A DNA stretch of 64,000 bases, taken from positions 620,001-684,000 of the forward strand of contig NZ_WFIX01000190.1 of NCBI RefSeq assembly GCF_009745985.1. The letters run 5' to 3'. The notes below the pieces were generated by a model. It was not told the origin of the DNA and did not search any database. It saw only the letters and a program-made list of their open reading frames with translations. The stretch's first letter is position 1. Every line of letters begins with the position of its first letter. The translations under genes were made by a program, and so were the position numbers. Shown one piece after another: positions 1 to 7,815 of the stretch. This DNA is from Microbacterium karelineae (GTDB taxonomy: Bacteria > Actinomycetota > Actinomycetes > Actinomycetales > Microbacteriaceae).

Positions 1-1300
1 GACCGACCTTCGCCGCGCCCGCGACGACCGGTCGCGGTCCGCGCTCCTCGCCCGCGAGCGACACGGATCCGTCGTCGCCCACGACGATCTCGGCGGTCAT
101 CGCCGCCGCGAGGTCGATGCGCTGCCAGCTCTCCTCCTCGCCCACGTCGAGGGGGTGGCCCGAATCGATCGCGGTGAGCGCGAGCACCTCGCGACGCTGC
201 GCATCGGTCAGCTCGGGGCGGCTGCTGATGAGGAGCGATTCGGCGCCGTCGGGGACGACGACGTCCTCGCCGCGCTCGCCCGTGAGGGGGAACCCGTAGC
301 TCAGCTTCTCCTGGAAGAACGCGAGCGCGTCGCGGGTGCTCATGTACGGCGTGTCCTCGGAGATGCAGACCTCGAGCGTCGCGCCGCAGCCCTCCTCGAG
401 CACGTCGTGCAGCTCGGACGAGGCCTCTTCCATGAGCCCGGCGAACTCCTCGTCGGCCCAGCGCAGCTGGACGATCTTCTGGCCCATCATCCGCCCACCG
501 ACCACGTCGAGGGCGAAGTGGGCGCCCATCACGATGCGGTTGTCGCCCGCCTCGGCCGTGCGGGCGAGGATCTGCGGAGCGAGCTCCGGCAGCATCGTCG
601 CGAGCGCGGTGCCCTGCCAGTACGCCTGAGACGTGTGGCCGGACGGGAACGCGCCGCTCGTGGAGGCCCAGGCGTCGCCGCCCTCCTTGTCGACGAGCGT
701 CAGCCGACCGCCGTCGTCGGTGCTGTACACGAGCTCACCGTCCACCATGTTCATCTGCAGGTAGGGGCGATCGAAGTCGAAGAACGTCTTCGGCGGATTG
801 GTCGACGCGTAGTAGCCGATGAGGCCGCCGCTCTTCGTGAGCAGCGCCCGGGTCTTCGGCAGCTCGCCGTTCGCCATCGCGCCGGCGTAGATCGCGCCGA
901 GGTCCTTGCCGAGACCGTCCGCCATCGTCAGCGACATGTCGCCGTACTGGTCGACGATCGCGCGCTCGTGCTGTTCGTCGCTCGCCGTCGTGTTGATCTC
1001 GGCGGTGACGTCCTCGTTGAAGGCCATCACCTCCGCGTCGCCGGTCTCGGCATACGCCCCATCGGTGCGCAGGGCGTCGAAGACGTCGAGCATGCGGATC
1101 GACCAGTTCTCGGGATCCGGGTCGGTCTTCGAACCCGTGCTCGTGGTGTCGTTCGAGGCGTACGGCTGGGTCAGCTGTTCGTCGGTGAAGCCGTCTGCGG
1201 CATGCGCCGCTGTCGCGCCGACGATGCTGGGGAGGAGCACGCCGGCTCCGAGGGCGATGGCCGCGGCCCTGCGGGGCCGGGTGAGAGGAGAGGTGGTCAC
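1..1300 (-). CDS. PAP2-superfamily acid phosphatase, secreted (3' end outside window)
   Basis: Probable exported phosphomonoesterase of the PAP2/vanadium haloperoxidase superfamily. The start is GTG at 1300, preceded by AAGGA 7-8 nt upstream. A Sec signal (RRAAAIALGAGVLLPSIVGA, then AHA) opens the protein. The three superfamily motifs are present in order: KTFFDFDRP (K near residue 171), PSGHT (residues 219-223) and NRIVMGAHFALD (near 252-262), which supply the phosphate-binding Lys/Arg and the catalytic His residues. The reading frame is open to base 1, so the C-terminus is missing. An ATG-only search misses this gene because of the GTG start and the open end. The substrate cannot be told from sequence. 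Confidence 0.88.
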   Translation of the reverse strand, partial: MTTSPLTRPRRAAAIALGAGVLLPSIVGATAAHAADGFTDEQLTQPYASNDTTSTGSKTDPDPENWSIRMLDVFDALRTDGAYAETGDAEVMAFNEDVTAEINTTASDEQHERAIVDQYGDMSLTMADGLGKDLGAIYAGAMANGELPKTRALLTKSGGLIGYYASTNPPKTFFDFDRPYLQMNMVDGELVYSTDDGGRLTLVDKEGGDAWASTSGAFPSGHTSQAYWQGTALATMLPELAPQILARTAEAGDNRIVMGAHFALDVVGGRMMGQKIVQLRWADEEFAGLMEEASSELHDVLEEGCGATLEVCISEDTPYMSTRDALAFFQEKLSYGFPLTGERGEDVVVPDGAESLLISSRPELTDAQRREVLALTAIDSGHPLDVGEEESWQRIDLAAAMTAEIVVGDDGSVSLAGEERGPRPVVAGAAKVG

Positions 1301-1422
1301 GGGGATCCTTCGTCGTGGTGGTCGAATCGGATCCACGGTGCCGTGCATGGCGGAACGCGAGATGAACGACACATGACGACGGCGTGCGGACCCTGTTGAC
1401 GTACATCAGGGGAACACGAAGC

Positions 1423-1450
1423 GGGCGGGCGCGGTGACCCGCGCCCGCCC
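1423..1450. terminator. strong GC stem-loop between two minus-strand genes
   Basis: A perfect 12-bp inverted repeat (GGGCGGGCGCGG / CCGCGCCCGCCC) with a TGAC loop lies just downstream of the aztD2 stop. No T-run follows on the minus strand. Its place after the last gene of the azt operon suggests a terminator or mRNA 3'-end stabiliser. Confidence 0.6.
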
Positions 1451-1503
1451 CGTGGTCCGTCGTGAGGCGGACCGCGCGCGGAGCCCCATCTCCGCGCGAG
1501 TCA

Positions 1504-2739
1504 TCAGCCGATGTTGACCGCCATCTCGTTCGGCTGCGCCGCGAGCGCGTCGCTCTCGGCGAGCACCTCGCCGGTGGCGAGGTCGACCGACACGACGCGG
1601 TCGTTTGCGACATCGGCGACGTAGGCGACGGATCCGTCGGTCGTCAGCGCCGGGTGCGGCTCCTGCCACTCTGCGGGCGACTCCCACGCGTCGATGACCG
1701 GGTGCTCGTCCGTGATCTCGCCCGTCGCGGGGTCGAGGACGTGGATGGATCCGTCGGAGCCGAGGATGTAGGCGTTGTCCTCGGGACCGCGGACGACGCC
1801 GCGCCACGTGTACTCGATGCCGTCGAGCTCGACGACCTCGTATTCGTGGGCCGCCGTGTCGATCAGCGCGACCTCGTGGAGGAAGTAGCCCTCCGCGTCG
1901 GGGTCGTTCTTGTAGTCGCCGACGATGATCGGGCTCGTCTCGGACACGTACGCGTTGCCCATGCGGCCGTACTCGTCCGGCGCGGTGAACTTCTCGAACT
2001 CACCGTCGTGGTACAGCAGCGCGCCGTCCTCGCAGCCGAAGATCACGGCCTCGCCCTGCGCGGTGCCTTCGCCGTGGATGCCCGGGCACTCGTCCGACGA
2101 GGCGGCCTCGTCGAAGTGTCCGTCGTGCGGGTGGAGCGCGACGGCGCCCGAGCGCGAGGTCTCGTCGCCGACGGTCGTGAGCAGCGTGCCGTCCTCGAGG
2201 ACGATCGAGACGCCGTGGTGCGCGTCCTCCGCCTCGTATGTCTGCACCTCGGGCAGCTCGCCGCCCGCGTCGAGCAGCGCGTCGGTGTCGAAGATCGTCG
2301 TCTCGCCCGTGCCGTCGGCGAACAGCGCGGTCGTGCCGCCGTGGCGCACGACGTGGCCCGCGGCGTCCGCCTTGAAGACGAGATCGGTCAGCTCGGGCGT
2401 GGCGGTGTCGAGCACCTGGAAGCCGGCCGTCGTCGTCACGAAGACGTGGCGGCCGTCGCCGGCGGGGTTCAGGCGCGTGAACTCCTCGGAGTCGAACGAG
2501 GCGACCTCCTCGAGGGTGGCGGCGTCGAGCACGACGACCTGGCCTTCGAGCGAGACGGCGAGGCGAGAGCCCGCCGCGACGTCGGCGGCGGCGGCCTCCT
2601 GCGAGGCGGTGGCGTCGTCCGCTGGGGCGTCGTCGCCGGATCCGTTCGATCCGGCGCCGGACGCGCAGCCCGTCGCGATGAGCGCGAGGACGGCGAGCGA
2701 GGCGACACCCGCGGCGAGGCGAGTGGGGGTGGGGGTCAT
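1504..2739 (-). CDS. aztD: AztD-like zinc metallochaperone lipoprotein (second copy)
   Basis: Predicted exported beta-propeller protein of the AztD family, which in Paracoccus hands zinc to the binding protein AztC. Start ATG at 2739 has AAAGGAA upstream; 411 residues. The leader is short and normal, with lipobox LIATGC and the lipidated Cys at residue 25. An acidic linker (GDDAPADDATASQEAA) follows, then repeated blade-like segments such as VVLDAATLEEVASFDSEEF and HVLDPATGEITDEHPV, with His-rich patches (HPHDGHFDE, EDAHHGV) that could bind zinc. It is last in the operon, 26 nt after aztC. It is a diverged paralogue of the AztD at 3824-5179, which carries a very different leader. Family call from domain recognition; chaperone role inferred from context. 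Confidence 0.82.
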   Translation of the reverse strand: MTPTPTRLAAGVASLAVLALIATGCASGAGSNGSGDDAPADDATASQEAAAADVAAGSRLAVSLEGQVVVLDAATLEEVASFDSEEFTRLNPAGDGRHVFVTTTAGFQVLDTATPELTDLVFKADAAGHVVRHGGTTALFADGTGETTIFDTDALLDAGGELPEVQTYEAEDAHHGVSIVLEDGTLLTTVGDETSRSGAVALHPHDGHFDEAASSDECPGIHGEGTAQGEAVIFGCEDGALLYHDGEFEKFTAPDEYGRMGNAYVSETSPIIVGDYKNDPDAEGYFLHEVALIDTAAHEYEVVELDGIEYTWRGVVRGPEDNAYILGSDGSIHVLDPATGEITDEHPVIDAWESPAEWQEPHPALTTDGSVAYVADVANDRVVSVDLATGEVLAESDALAAQPNEMAVNIG

Positions 2740-2765
2740 GGTGTTCCTTTCGGCTGGTGTGGCGC

Positions 2766-3827
2766 TCACGGGGTGAGGCCGTCGGAGATGCGGCGCGTGT
2801 TCTCGCGCAGCATCGTGAGGTAGGTGTCGGCACCCTCGCCGGGTTGCGTCAGGGATTCGGTGAAGAGTCGGGCGACGTCGACCTCGATGCCCGCCTCGTC
2901 GGCGAGCACCTGCATGAGGCGGTCCGGCTGCGACGATTCGGCGAAGATCGTCGGCACGCCCGCGGAGGTGATGGCCGTCGAGAGCTCCTCGAGGTCGGCC
3001 GCCGAGGGCGACGCGAGCGTCGAGCCGCCGGGGATCGCGGCGCCGACGACCTCGAAGTCGAAGCGCTCGGCGAGGTACCCGAACACGTGGTGGTTCGTCA
3101 CGAGGGCCCGGCGCCCGGCGGGGATCGCGTCGAACGCCGCCGTCATCTCGGCGTCGACCGCGGCGAGGTCGTCGCGATACGCGTCGGCGTTCTCCGCGAC
3201 GGCGGCCGCGTCGATTCCGTCGATCCCGACGAGCTCCTCCTCGAGGGCGTCGACGACATCGACCATGCGTGCGGGATCCGTCCAGAAGTGCGGATCCGCC
3301 GCGCCCTCGGAGTAGTCGAGGACGTCGATGTGGTCGCCCGCGACGAAGCGCTCGGCGCCCGCGTCGGCTGCGGTCTCGAGGTGCTGTTCGACGGCCTCTT
3401 CGAGGCCCAGACCGTTCGAGACGAGCAGATCGGCGTCGGCGAGCATCGCCGCCTCCTGCGCGGAGATCTCGAACGAGTGCGGGTCGGCATTGCGCTTCAT
3501 GAGGGTCGTGACCTCGGCGGTGTCGCCGACGAGCTCGGTGGCGACGTCGCCGAGGATGTTCGTCGTCACGATGATCTGCGGCGCGTCGGATCCGCCTGTC
3601 GCGGGCGCGCACCCGGCGAGTGTGAGCGCCGCGATCCCCGTCGCGGCGAGCGCCCGTACATGACGACGCCAATTCTGTGCGGAGATGCCGGATCGGGTCG
3701 AACTGCGGCCCTGTGGACGAAGATCGGCGTCCCCACCGCCGCTCGGCCCGCCGCTGCGCGCCGGGCCGAGCCTCGCGGCGGCGTGGGCCCAGTCATGCAG
3801 ATGGGGGATCAGGGCGCGGGCGCTCAT
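2766..3827 (-). CDS. aztC: zinc ABC transporter substrate-binding lipoprotein AztC
   Basis: Cluster A-I zinc-binding protein, 353 residues. Likely metal ligands lie in NADPHSFE, DPHFWTDP and NHHVFGYL, with ESSQPDR near the C-terminus. ATG at 3827 overlaps the upstream aztD stop (ATGA), and no other in-frame ATG or GTG precedes the lipobox, so the long leader seems to be translated. The lipobox LAGC puts the lipidated Cys at residue 73, far beyond the usual 18-35. Residues 10-58 are encoded by repeat copy A (3656-3800), whose peptide WAHAAARLGPARSGGP recurs in the neighbouring AztD. The body of the protein is typical of the family. The protein would feed zinc to AztB/AztA. Confidence 0.9.
   Translation of the reverse strand: MSARALIPHLHDWAHAAARLGPARSGGPSGGGDADLRPQGRSSTRSGISAQNWRRHVRALAATGIAALTLAGCAPATGGSDAPQIIVTTNILGDVATELVGDTAEVTTLMKRNADPHSFEISAQEAAMLADADLLVSNGLGLEEAVEQHLETAADAGAERFVAGDHIDVLDYSEGAADPHFWTDPARMVDVVDALEEELVGIDGIDAAAVAENADAYRDDLAAVDAEMTAAFDAIPAGRRALVTNHHVFGYLAERFDFEVVGAAIPGGSTLASPSAADLEELSTAITSAGVPTIFAESSQPDRLMQVLADEAGIEVDVARLFTESLTQPGEGADTYLTMLRENTRRISDGLTP
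3656..3800 (-). repeat. 145-bp palindromic repeat, copy A, inside aztC leader
   Basis: This is nearly the same sequence as 5020-5164, about 88% identical by eye and the same length. The ends form an imperfect inverted repeat: GTACATGACGACGCC against GGCCCAGTCATGCAG (10 of 15 pairs). On the minus strand it is read in the same frame as copy B and adds about 48 residues to AztC. Confidence 0.8.
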
Positions 3828-5179
3828 CGGCCGACCTCGATCGCGACGGCGAGGGCGGTGGGCGTCTCGATCTCGCGGGCGATGCGCGCGCCGTCGGCGA
3901 AGTCGATCTCGTACACGACGCCGGCCTCCGGTGACGAGACGTACGCGCGGGTCGTGTCGACCGTGAGGGTGGACCCCTCGTCGGCGATCGGCTCGGTCGC
4001 GCCGAGCTCGGTGCCGTCCGGCCCGAACACGCGCACGCGGCCCTGAGCATCGAGCGCGACGACGTGCTCGTCGGCATCGTCGGCCGCGACGACCTGCGTC
4101 AGCTCGGCGTCGACGGCGACGCGCCGCATCGTCTCGGCGCGGGTGTCGAGGAGCCAGAAGCCGTCGGAGCCCGACAGCGCCGCGACCGTCGGGCGGTTCT
4201 TGCGCCCGCCGAAGTCCGTCGCCGGCGCGCCGTCGGCGGACGCCTCGATCCGGTCGAAGGCGATGGATCCGTCGTCCTCGGTCGCGAGGAGCGCGCCGTC
4301 CGCGCAGCCGATGAGCGTGCCCACGCGCGTCGTGATGCCGCCCGACGGATCCGTGCACTCCTCCTCGGCGCCGCCGACGATCTCGCCCGATGCGTCGTGC
4401 ACCCGGGCGATGCCGGCGTCGGATCCGTCGGCGAGGGCGATGATCGTGAGCTCGCCGACAGGCGCGACGACGCCGGCCGTCGCGTCGGTGTCGAGGCGGA
4501 ACCGCTCGGCGATCTCGCCGTCTGCGAGGGTCGCCATGTCGAGGGCGACGGCCTCGCCGGATCCGGCGAAGAACACGCCGGTCGTGCCGACGGTGGCGAG
4601 CTGCGGCGTGACGATCGTCGCGGGCCCATCGCCCGGGAGCGAGCCGACGATCGCGGGGTCGGCGCGGTAGTAGTGGAAGTGGTCACCGTGATCCCACGTC
4701 CAGGCGCCGCCGTCGACGACGTCGAGCCCTGAGTCGACCTCGACGAATGCGAAGCGGCCGTCGGACGCGATGCCGGTGGGGGATCCGATCTCGCCGAGGC
4801 TCTGATCCTCCTCCGTGAGCAGGTCGACGAGGCCGACCTCGCCGGACGACGAGACGGACAGGAGGCGCGACTGCGGCTCTGACATCTCGGCGGCACCGCT
4901 CACCTCGCCGTGGCCGCCGCTCGCGGCCGTCGGCTCGGGAGTCTCGGCGTCGGCGGTGCCGGAGGGCGTCCCCGCGCAGCCAGCGAGCCCCACGGCGACG
5001 GTCGTCGCGAGGAGTGCCCCTGCACAACGACGCCGATTCTGTGCGGAGAAGCGGAATCGGGCCGATTTCGGGGCGTGCGGGCGAGATTCGGCGTCCCCAC
5101 CGCCTCTCGGCCCGCCGCTTCGCGCCGGACCGAGCCTCGCGGCGGCGTGGGCCCAGTTATGCAGGGGGTGTCGGGTCAT
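3824..5179 (-). CDS. aztD: AztD-like zinc metallochaperone lipoprotein (first copy, repeat-extended leader)
   Basis: Beta-propeller lipoprotein, 451 residues. ATG at 5179 overlaps the aztB stop as ATGA; the TGA stop overlaps the aztC start in the same way. The lipidated Cys in GLAGC is residue 68, because residues 6-54 come from repeat copy B. The mature part begins with the linker TPSGTADAETPEPTAASGG and a His (GHGEVSG). It then carries blades with WTWDHGDHFHYYR, a His-rich loop that is a plausible zinc site, and VYEIDFADGARIAREIETP at the end. Its position between permease and binding protein matches azt operons. It belongs to the same family as 1504-2739 but is clearly diverged. Function inferred from family and context. 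Confidence 0.83.
   Translation of the reverse strand: MTRHPLHNWAHAAARLGPARSGGPRGGGDAESRPHAPKSARFRFSAQNRRRCAGALLATTVAVGLAGCAGTPSGTADAETPEPTAASGGHGEVSGAAEMSEPQSRLLSVSSSGEVGLVDLLTEEDQSLGEIGSPTGIASDGRFAFVEVDSGLDVVDGGAWTWDHGDHFHYYRADPAIVGSLPGDGPATIVTPQLATVGTTGVFFAGSGEAVALDMATLADGEIAERFRLDTDATAGVVAPVGELTIIALADGSDAGIARVHDASGEIVGGAEEECTDPSGGITTRVGTLIGCADGALLATEDDGSIAFDRIEASADGAPATDFGGRKNRPTVAALSGSDGFWLLDTRAETMRRVAVDAELTQVVAADDADEHVVALDAQGRVRVFGPDGTELGATEPIADEGSTLTVDTTRAYVSSPEAGVVYEIDFADGARIAREIETPTALAVAIEVGR
5020..5164 (-). repeat. 145-bp palindromic repeat, copy B, inside aztD leader
   Basis: Ends CTGCACAACGACGCC and GGCCCAGTTATGCAG pair at 11 of 15 positions, like the terminal inverted repeats of a MITE. 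It is the counterpart of 3656-3800. Its outer motif GCACAACG-N4-CGATTCTG recurs at 44972-44991 and in the arms of the repeats at 45041-45119 and 47330-47409. Confidence 0.8.
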
Positions 5180-6117
5180 GAACTGCTTTCCGTGACGGTG
5201 GCGGACGTCCGCTCGGCCGGGGTGCGGTCCGCTGCGGAGGAGGTGCGGGGGTGGAAGGTGTGGACCGGATCCTCGGCCGGATGCGCCGCGGTCGATGCGC
5301 GGAGCCGCGCGGTGAGAGAGGCGACGAGCGCCGACGCGCCGGCGAGGAGGATCGCCGTGCCGGCGATCGTCGGCCCGGCCGCGGTGGCTGCGTGCCACGA
5401 CACGAGGAGGCCGACGGCGACGGCCACGGATCCGAAGACCGCGGCGAGGGCCATCGTCGACACGATCGTGCGCGTCCACTGGCCCGCCGCGACGGCGGGG
5501 GCGAGCAGCATGCCGACGACCAGCAGGGATCCGACGGCCTGGTAGGAGGCGACGATCGCGAGCGTCACGAGCCCCGTGAGGACGACGTGGGCGAGACGGG
5601 GCCGAAGGCCGAGCGTCTGCGCGATGCGCGTGTCGAAGGCGGCCGCGACGAATGAGCGGTGCATGATCCACGCGACGGCGAGGGTGATGACCAGGGCGGC
5701 CGCGATGAGCGCGATGTCGCCGACGCGGACGGCGAGGATGTCGCCGAAGAGGATCACGGTCGCGTCGGTCGCGAAGCTGCGCGAGTGGGAGACGATGATG
5801 ATCCCGAGCGACAGCATGCCGACGAAGAGCAGGCCGATCGTCGTGTCGTAGGAGAGGCGCCCGCGTCGCTGCAGCGCGCCGATCGCGGCGCTCATCGCGA
5901 TCGCGCTGGCGGCGCCGCCGATGAGCGCGGGCCATCCCGCGAGCGTGGCGATCGCGACGCCGGGGAGCATGCCGTGGCCGATGGCCTCGCCGAGGAACGC
6001 CATGCCGCGCGTGACGACCCAGGTGCCCACGATGGCGCAGAGGCACGCGATGAGCACGCCGCCGATGAGAGCGCGCGTCATGAAGTCGGCGGCGAAGGGG
6101 GCGATGATCCAGGGCAC
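5176..6117 (-). CDS. aztB: zinc ABC transporter permease AztB
   Basis: Integral membrane permease of the ABC-3 (ZnuB/TroB) family, 313 residues. GTG at 6117 gives the family-typical N-terminus VPWIIAPFAADFMTRALIGG; no Shine-Dalgarno is visible. A -10-like TAGAGT (6131 to 6126) ends 8 nt upstream, so the transcript is probably leaderless. About eight hydrophobic segments are visible, including GVLIACLCAIVGTWVV and LLVVGMLLAPAVAAG, and the GMAFLGEAIGHGMLPG signature is present. The C-terminal 45 residues are hydrophilic and variable. Divergent from aztA, with the Zur box between. Confidence 0.9.
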   Translation of the reverse strand: MPWIIAPFAADFMTRALIGGVLIACLCAIVGTWVVTRGMAFLGEAIGHGMLPGVAIATLAGWPALIGGAASAIAMSAAIGALQRRGRLSYDTTIGLLFVGMLSLGIIIVSHSRSFATDATVILFGDILAVRVGDIALIAAALVITLAVAWIMHRSFVAAAFDTRIAQTLGLRPRLAHVVLTGLVTLAIVASYQAVGSLLVVGMLLAPAVAAGQWTRTIVSTMALAAVFGSVAVAVGLLVSWHAATAAGPTIAGTAILLAGASALVASLTARLRASTAAHPAEDPVHTFHPRTSSAADRTPAERTSATVTESSS

Positions 6118-6139
6118 GAGGAGACACTCTACATGGAAA

Positions 6140-6154
6140 TGAGAACGGTTATCA
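6140..6154. promoter_or_regulatory. Zur box between aztA and aztB
   Basis: TGAGAACGGTTATCA fits the actinobacterial Zur/Fur-type palindrome TGANAACNNTTNTCA (12 of 15 positions self-complementary). It overlaps the aztB -35 candidate (TTGATA, 6155 to 6150, 18 nt from TAGAGT) and lies just before the aztA -10 candidate TACTGT (6157-6162). Zinc-bound Zur could therefore block both directions. Confidence 0.85.
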
Positions 6155-6168
6155 ATTACTGTAGGGGC

Positions 6169-6786
6169 ATGAGCTCCCCCTCGATCGCCGCGACCGGAAT
6201 CTGCTTCGCCTACGACGGCGTCGACGTGCTGCACGAGGTCGACGCGCGCGTCGAGAGCGGGCTCCTCACGGCGATCGTCGGCGCGAACGGATCCGGGAAG
6301 TCGACCCTCGTCGAGATCCTCGCGGGCGTCAGGGCGCCCCGGGCGGGGACGGTCGATCGCGAGGGCGACCTCGCCCTCGTCGTCCAGCGGGTCCGGGTCT
6401 CGGAGACGCTCCCGCTCACGGTGCGCGAGGCGGTCGCGATGGGGACCTGGCGGCGGCGCGGCCGGCGCCGGGACGCGCGGAGGGTGGTCGACGACGCGCT
6501 CGAGCGCGTCGACCTGGCGGCCTATGCACGGCGCTCGTTCCACGCCCTCTCAGGAGGGCAGCGGCAGCGCGCGCTCATCGCGCAGGGCATCGCGCAGGAA
6601 GCGGACATCATGATCCTCGACGAGCCCGCCGCGGGGCTCGACGCCGACAGTCGCGAGCGGGTGCGCGACATCCTCGCCCGCGAGGCCGGTCGCGGTCGCG
6701 CCATCGCCTGGGTGACGCACGACGATGCGGACATCGCTCGGGCAGACAGGGTCGTCCGCCTGGTCGAGGGGCGTCGCGTCGCGTGA
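6169..6786 (+). CDS. aztA: zinc ABC transporter ATP-binding protein AztA
   Basis: ABC ATPase, 205 residues, that would energise AztB. Walker A GANGSGKST, signature LSGGQRQR, Walker B IMILDEP and the switch His (WVTHDD) are all intact. The Q-loop region reads LALVVQRVRV. ATG at 6169 lies 6 nt after the -10 candidate TACTGT (6157-6162), so it is probably leaderless. The ORF extends much further upstream, but that part overlaps aztB antisense and the Zur box and is discarded. The protein is short for an ABC ATPase, as expected for AztA/TroB-type subunits. Confidence 0.92.
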   Translation: MSSPSIAATGICFAYDGVDVLHEVDARVESGLLTAIVGANGSGKSTLVEILAGVRAPRAGTVDREGDLALVVQRVRVSETLPLTVREAVAMGTWRRRGRRRDARRVVDDALERVDLAAYARRSFHALSGGQRQRALIAQGIAQEADIMILDEPAAGLDADSRERVRDILAREAGRGRAIAWVTHDDADIARADRVVRLVEGRRVA

Positions 6787-6862
6787 GCGGGCGGGCGGCC
6801 GGATCGCTCCCAGCCGCGGCGAATAGGATGGGGGGATCCCGCACACCGCCACGAGGATCCGC

Positions 6863-7480
6863 ATGCCATCCCGCACCGCTTCGCCGCGCGCTGCCCGCGC
6901 GCTGCTGATCGCGCGGGCGCTCATCGCCGCGGCGGCCGCGCTGGCCGTCACCTTCGTCCAGGATCGCTCGGCCGGCTTCGCGCTCGCCGTCTTCGGCGGC
7001 TTCGCGCTCGCGACGGGGCTCATCCTGTTCGTCGACGCGCTCGCCGTCCGTTCGCGGGGCGGGACGAGGTCGACGGCGGTGCTCGCCGCGATCCATCTCG
7101 CCGCCGCGGCGTTCTGCCTCCTGCTGCCGATCGCCGCCGATGCGCGGTTCCACTGGGTGCTCGTCGCGTGGGCCGTTCTCGCCGGCGCGGGCGAGCTCGT
7201 CGCGGGCGTGCTCGGGCGTCGCCGCGGGACCGCCGACGCGCGCGATCGCATCACGATCGGCGCGCTGACGCTCGTGCTCGCGGCCGTGTCGCTCGTCGTG
7301 TCTCCCCAGTACGCGCTCGAGTACGTCATCGAGGAGGCGGGGCGTGAGTTCACCCTCACCGGGACGATCGTCGGCGTCGGCCTGTTCGGCGGCTGGGCCG
7401 CGATCGTCGCCGTCTACCTCGGGATCGGCGCGTTCTCCCCCGCGCCGCAGAAGACTCCGCTCACGAAGGACGCCGCATGA
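6863..7480 (+). CDS. membrane protein of unknown function, about six TM segments
   Basis: 205-residue integral membrane protein; not assigned to a named family with certainty. It has an Arg-rich cytoplasmic start and hydrophobic spans at about 15-35, 40-62, 75-95, 103-122, 135-150 and 172-195. The evenly spaced pairs resemble DUF308/HdeD-like proteins. The start is ATG at 6863 with GAGGA upstream; TAGGAT at 6824-6829 is a candidate -10. The stop overlaps the next gene (ATGA), so the two are likely co-transcribed and perhaps co-translated. Confidence 0.7.
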   Translation: MPSRTASPRAARALLIARALIAAAAALAVTFVQDRSAGFALAVFGGFALATGLILFVDALAVRSRGGTRSTAVLAAIHLAAAAFCLLLPIAADARFHWVLVAWAVLAGAGELVAGVLGRRRGTADARDRITIGALTLVLAAVSLVVSPQYALEYVIEEAGREFTLTGTIVGVGLFGGWAAIVAVYLGIGAFSPAPQKTPLTKDAA

Positions 7481-7809
7481 CCGACAAGCCCACCCGCCGC
7501 GACCTCATGAAGCCCGTGCATCTGCTCGGGTTCGCATTCGCGGCGGCCCTCTTCGCGGGCTTCGTCACGGCCCTCTCGACGGGCGCGTTCACGGAGCAGC
7601 CGGGCGTGGTCGGATCCGCGTGGCGCCTCGCCGCGATCGTCGCCGGCATCGTGTTCATCGTCGTGCTGCTGTCGCTCGCGCTGCTGCTGCTCGTCGTGGA
7701 CCCGCGAGACGTCGTCCGGCCGCACGACGGGCCCGTGATGAAGCCGGGCGCGGACGAGGACCAGCGCGAGGGCGACGGCGAGGCGAAGGCCCCGGACGGG
7801 CGCGAGTAG
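7477..7809 (+). CDS. small membrane protein with two TM segments
   Basis: 110-residue protein whose start overlaps the preceding gene by 4 nt. Two hydrophobic helices (about residues 16-36 and 50-74) are followed by an acidic, charged cytosolic tail (PGADEDQREGDGEAKAPDG). No catalytic motif is visible. Likely works with the preceding membrane protein; family not recognised with confidence. Confidence 0.7.
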   Translation: MTDKPTRRDLMKPVHLLGFAFAAALFAGFVTALSTGAFTEQPGVVGSAWRLAAIVAGIVFIVVLLSLALLLLVVDPRDVVRPHDGPVMKPGADEDQREGDGEAKAPDGRE

Positions 7810-7815
7810 TCGCGC

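Noticed and set aside
735-1613. Minus-strand 292-codon ORF
   Set aside because: Arg/Ser/Thr-rich out-of-frame shadow of the PAP2 phosphatase and aztD2 3' ends; the true PAP2 frame begins at the GTG at 1300.
3656-5164. Insertion sequence with transposase
   Set aside because: The repeats are only 145 bp and encode no transposase; they are at most MITE-like.
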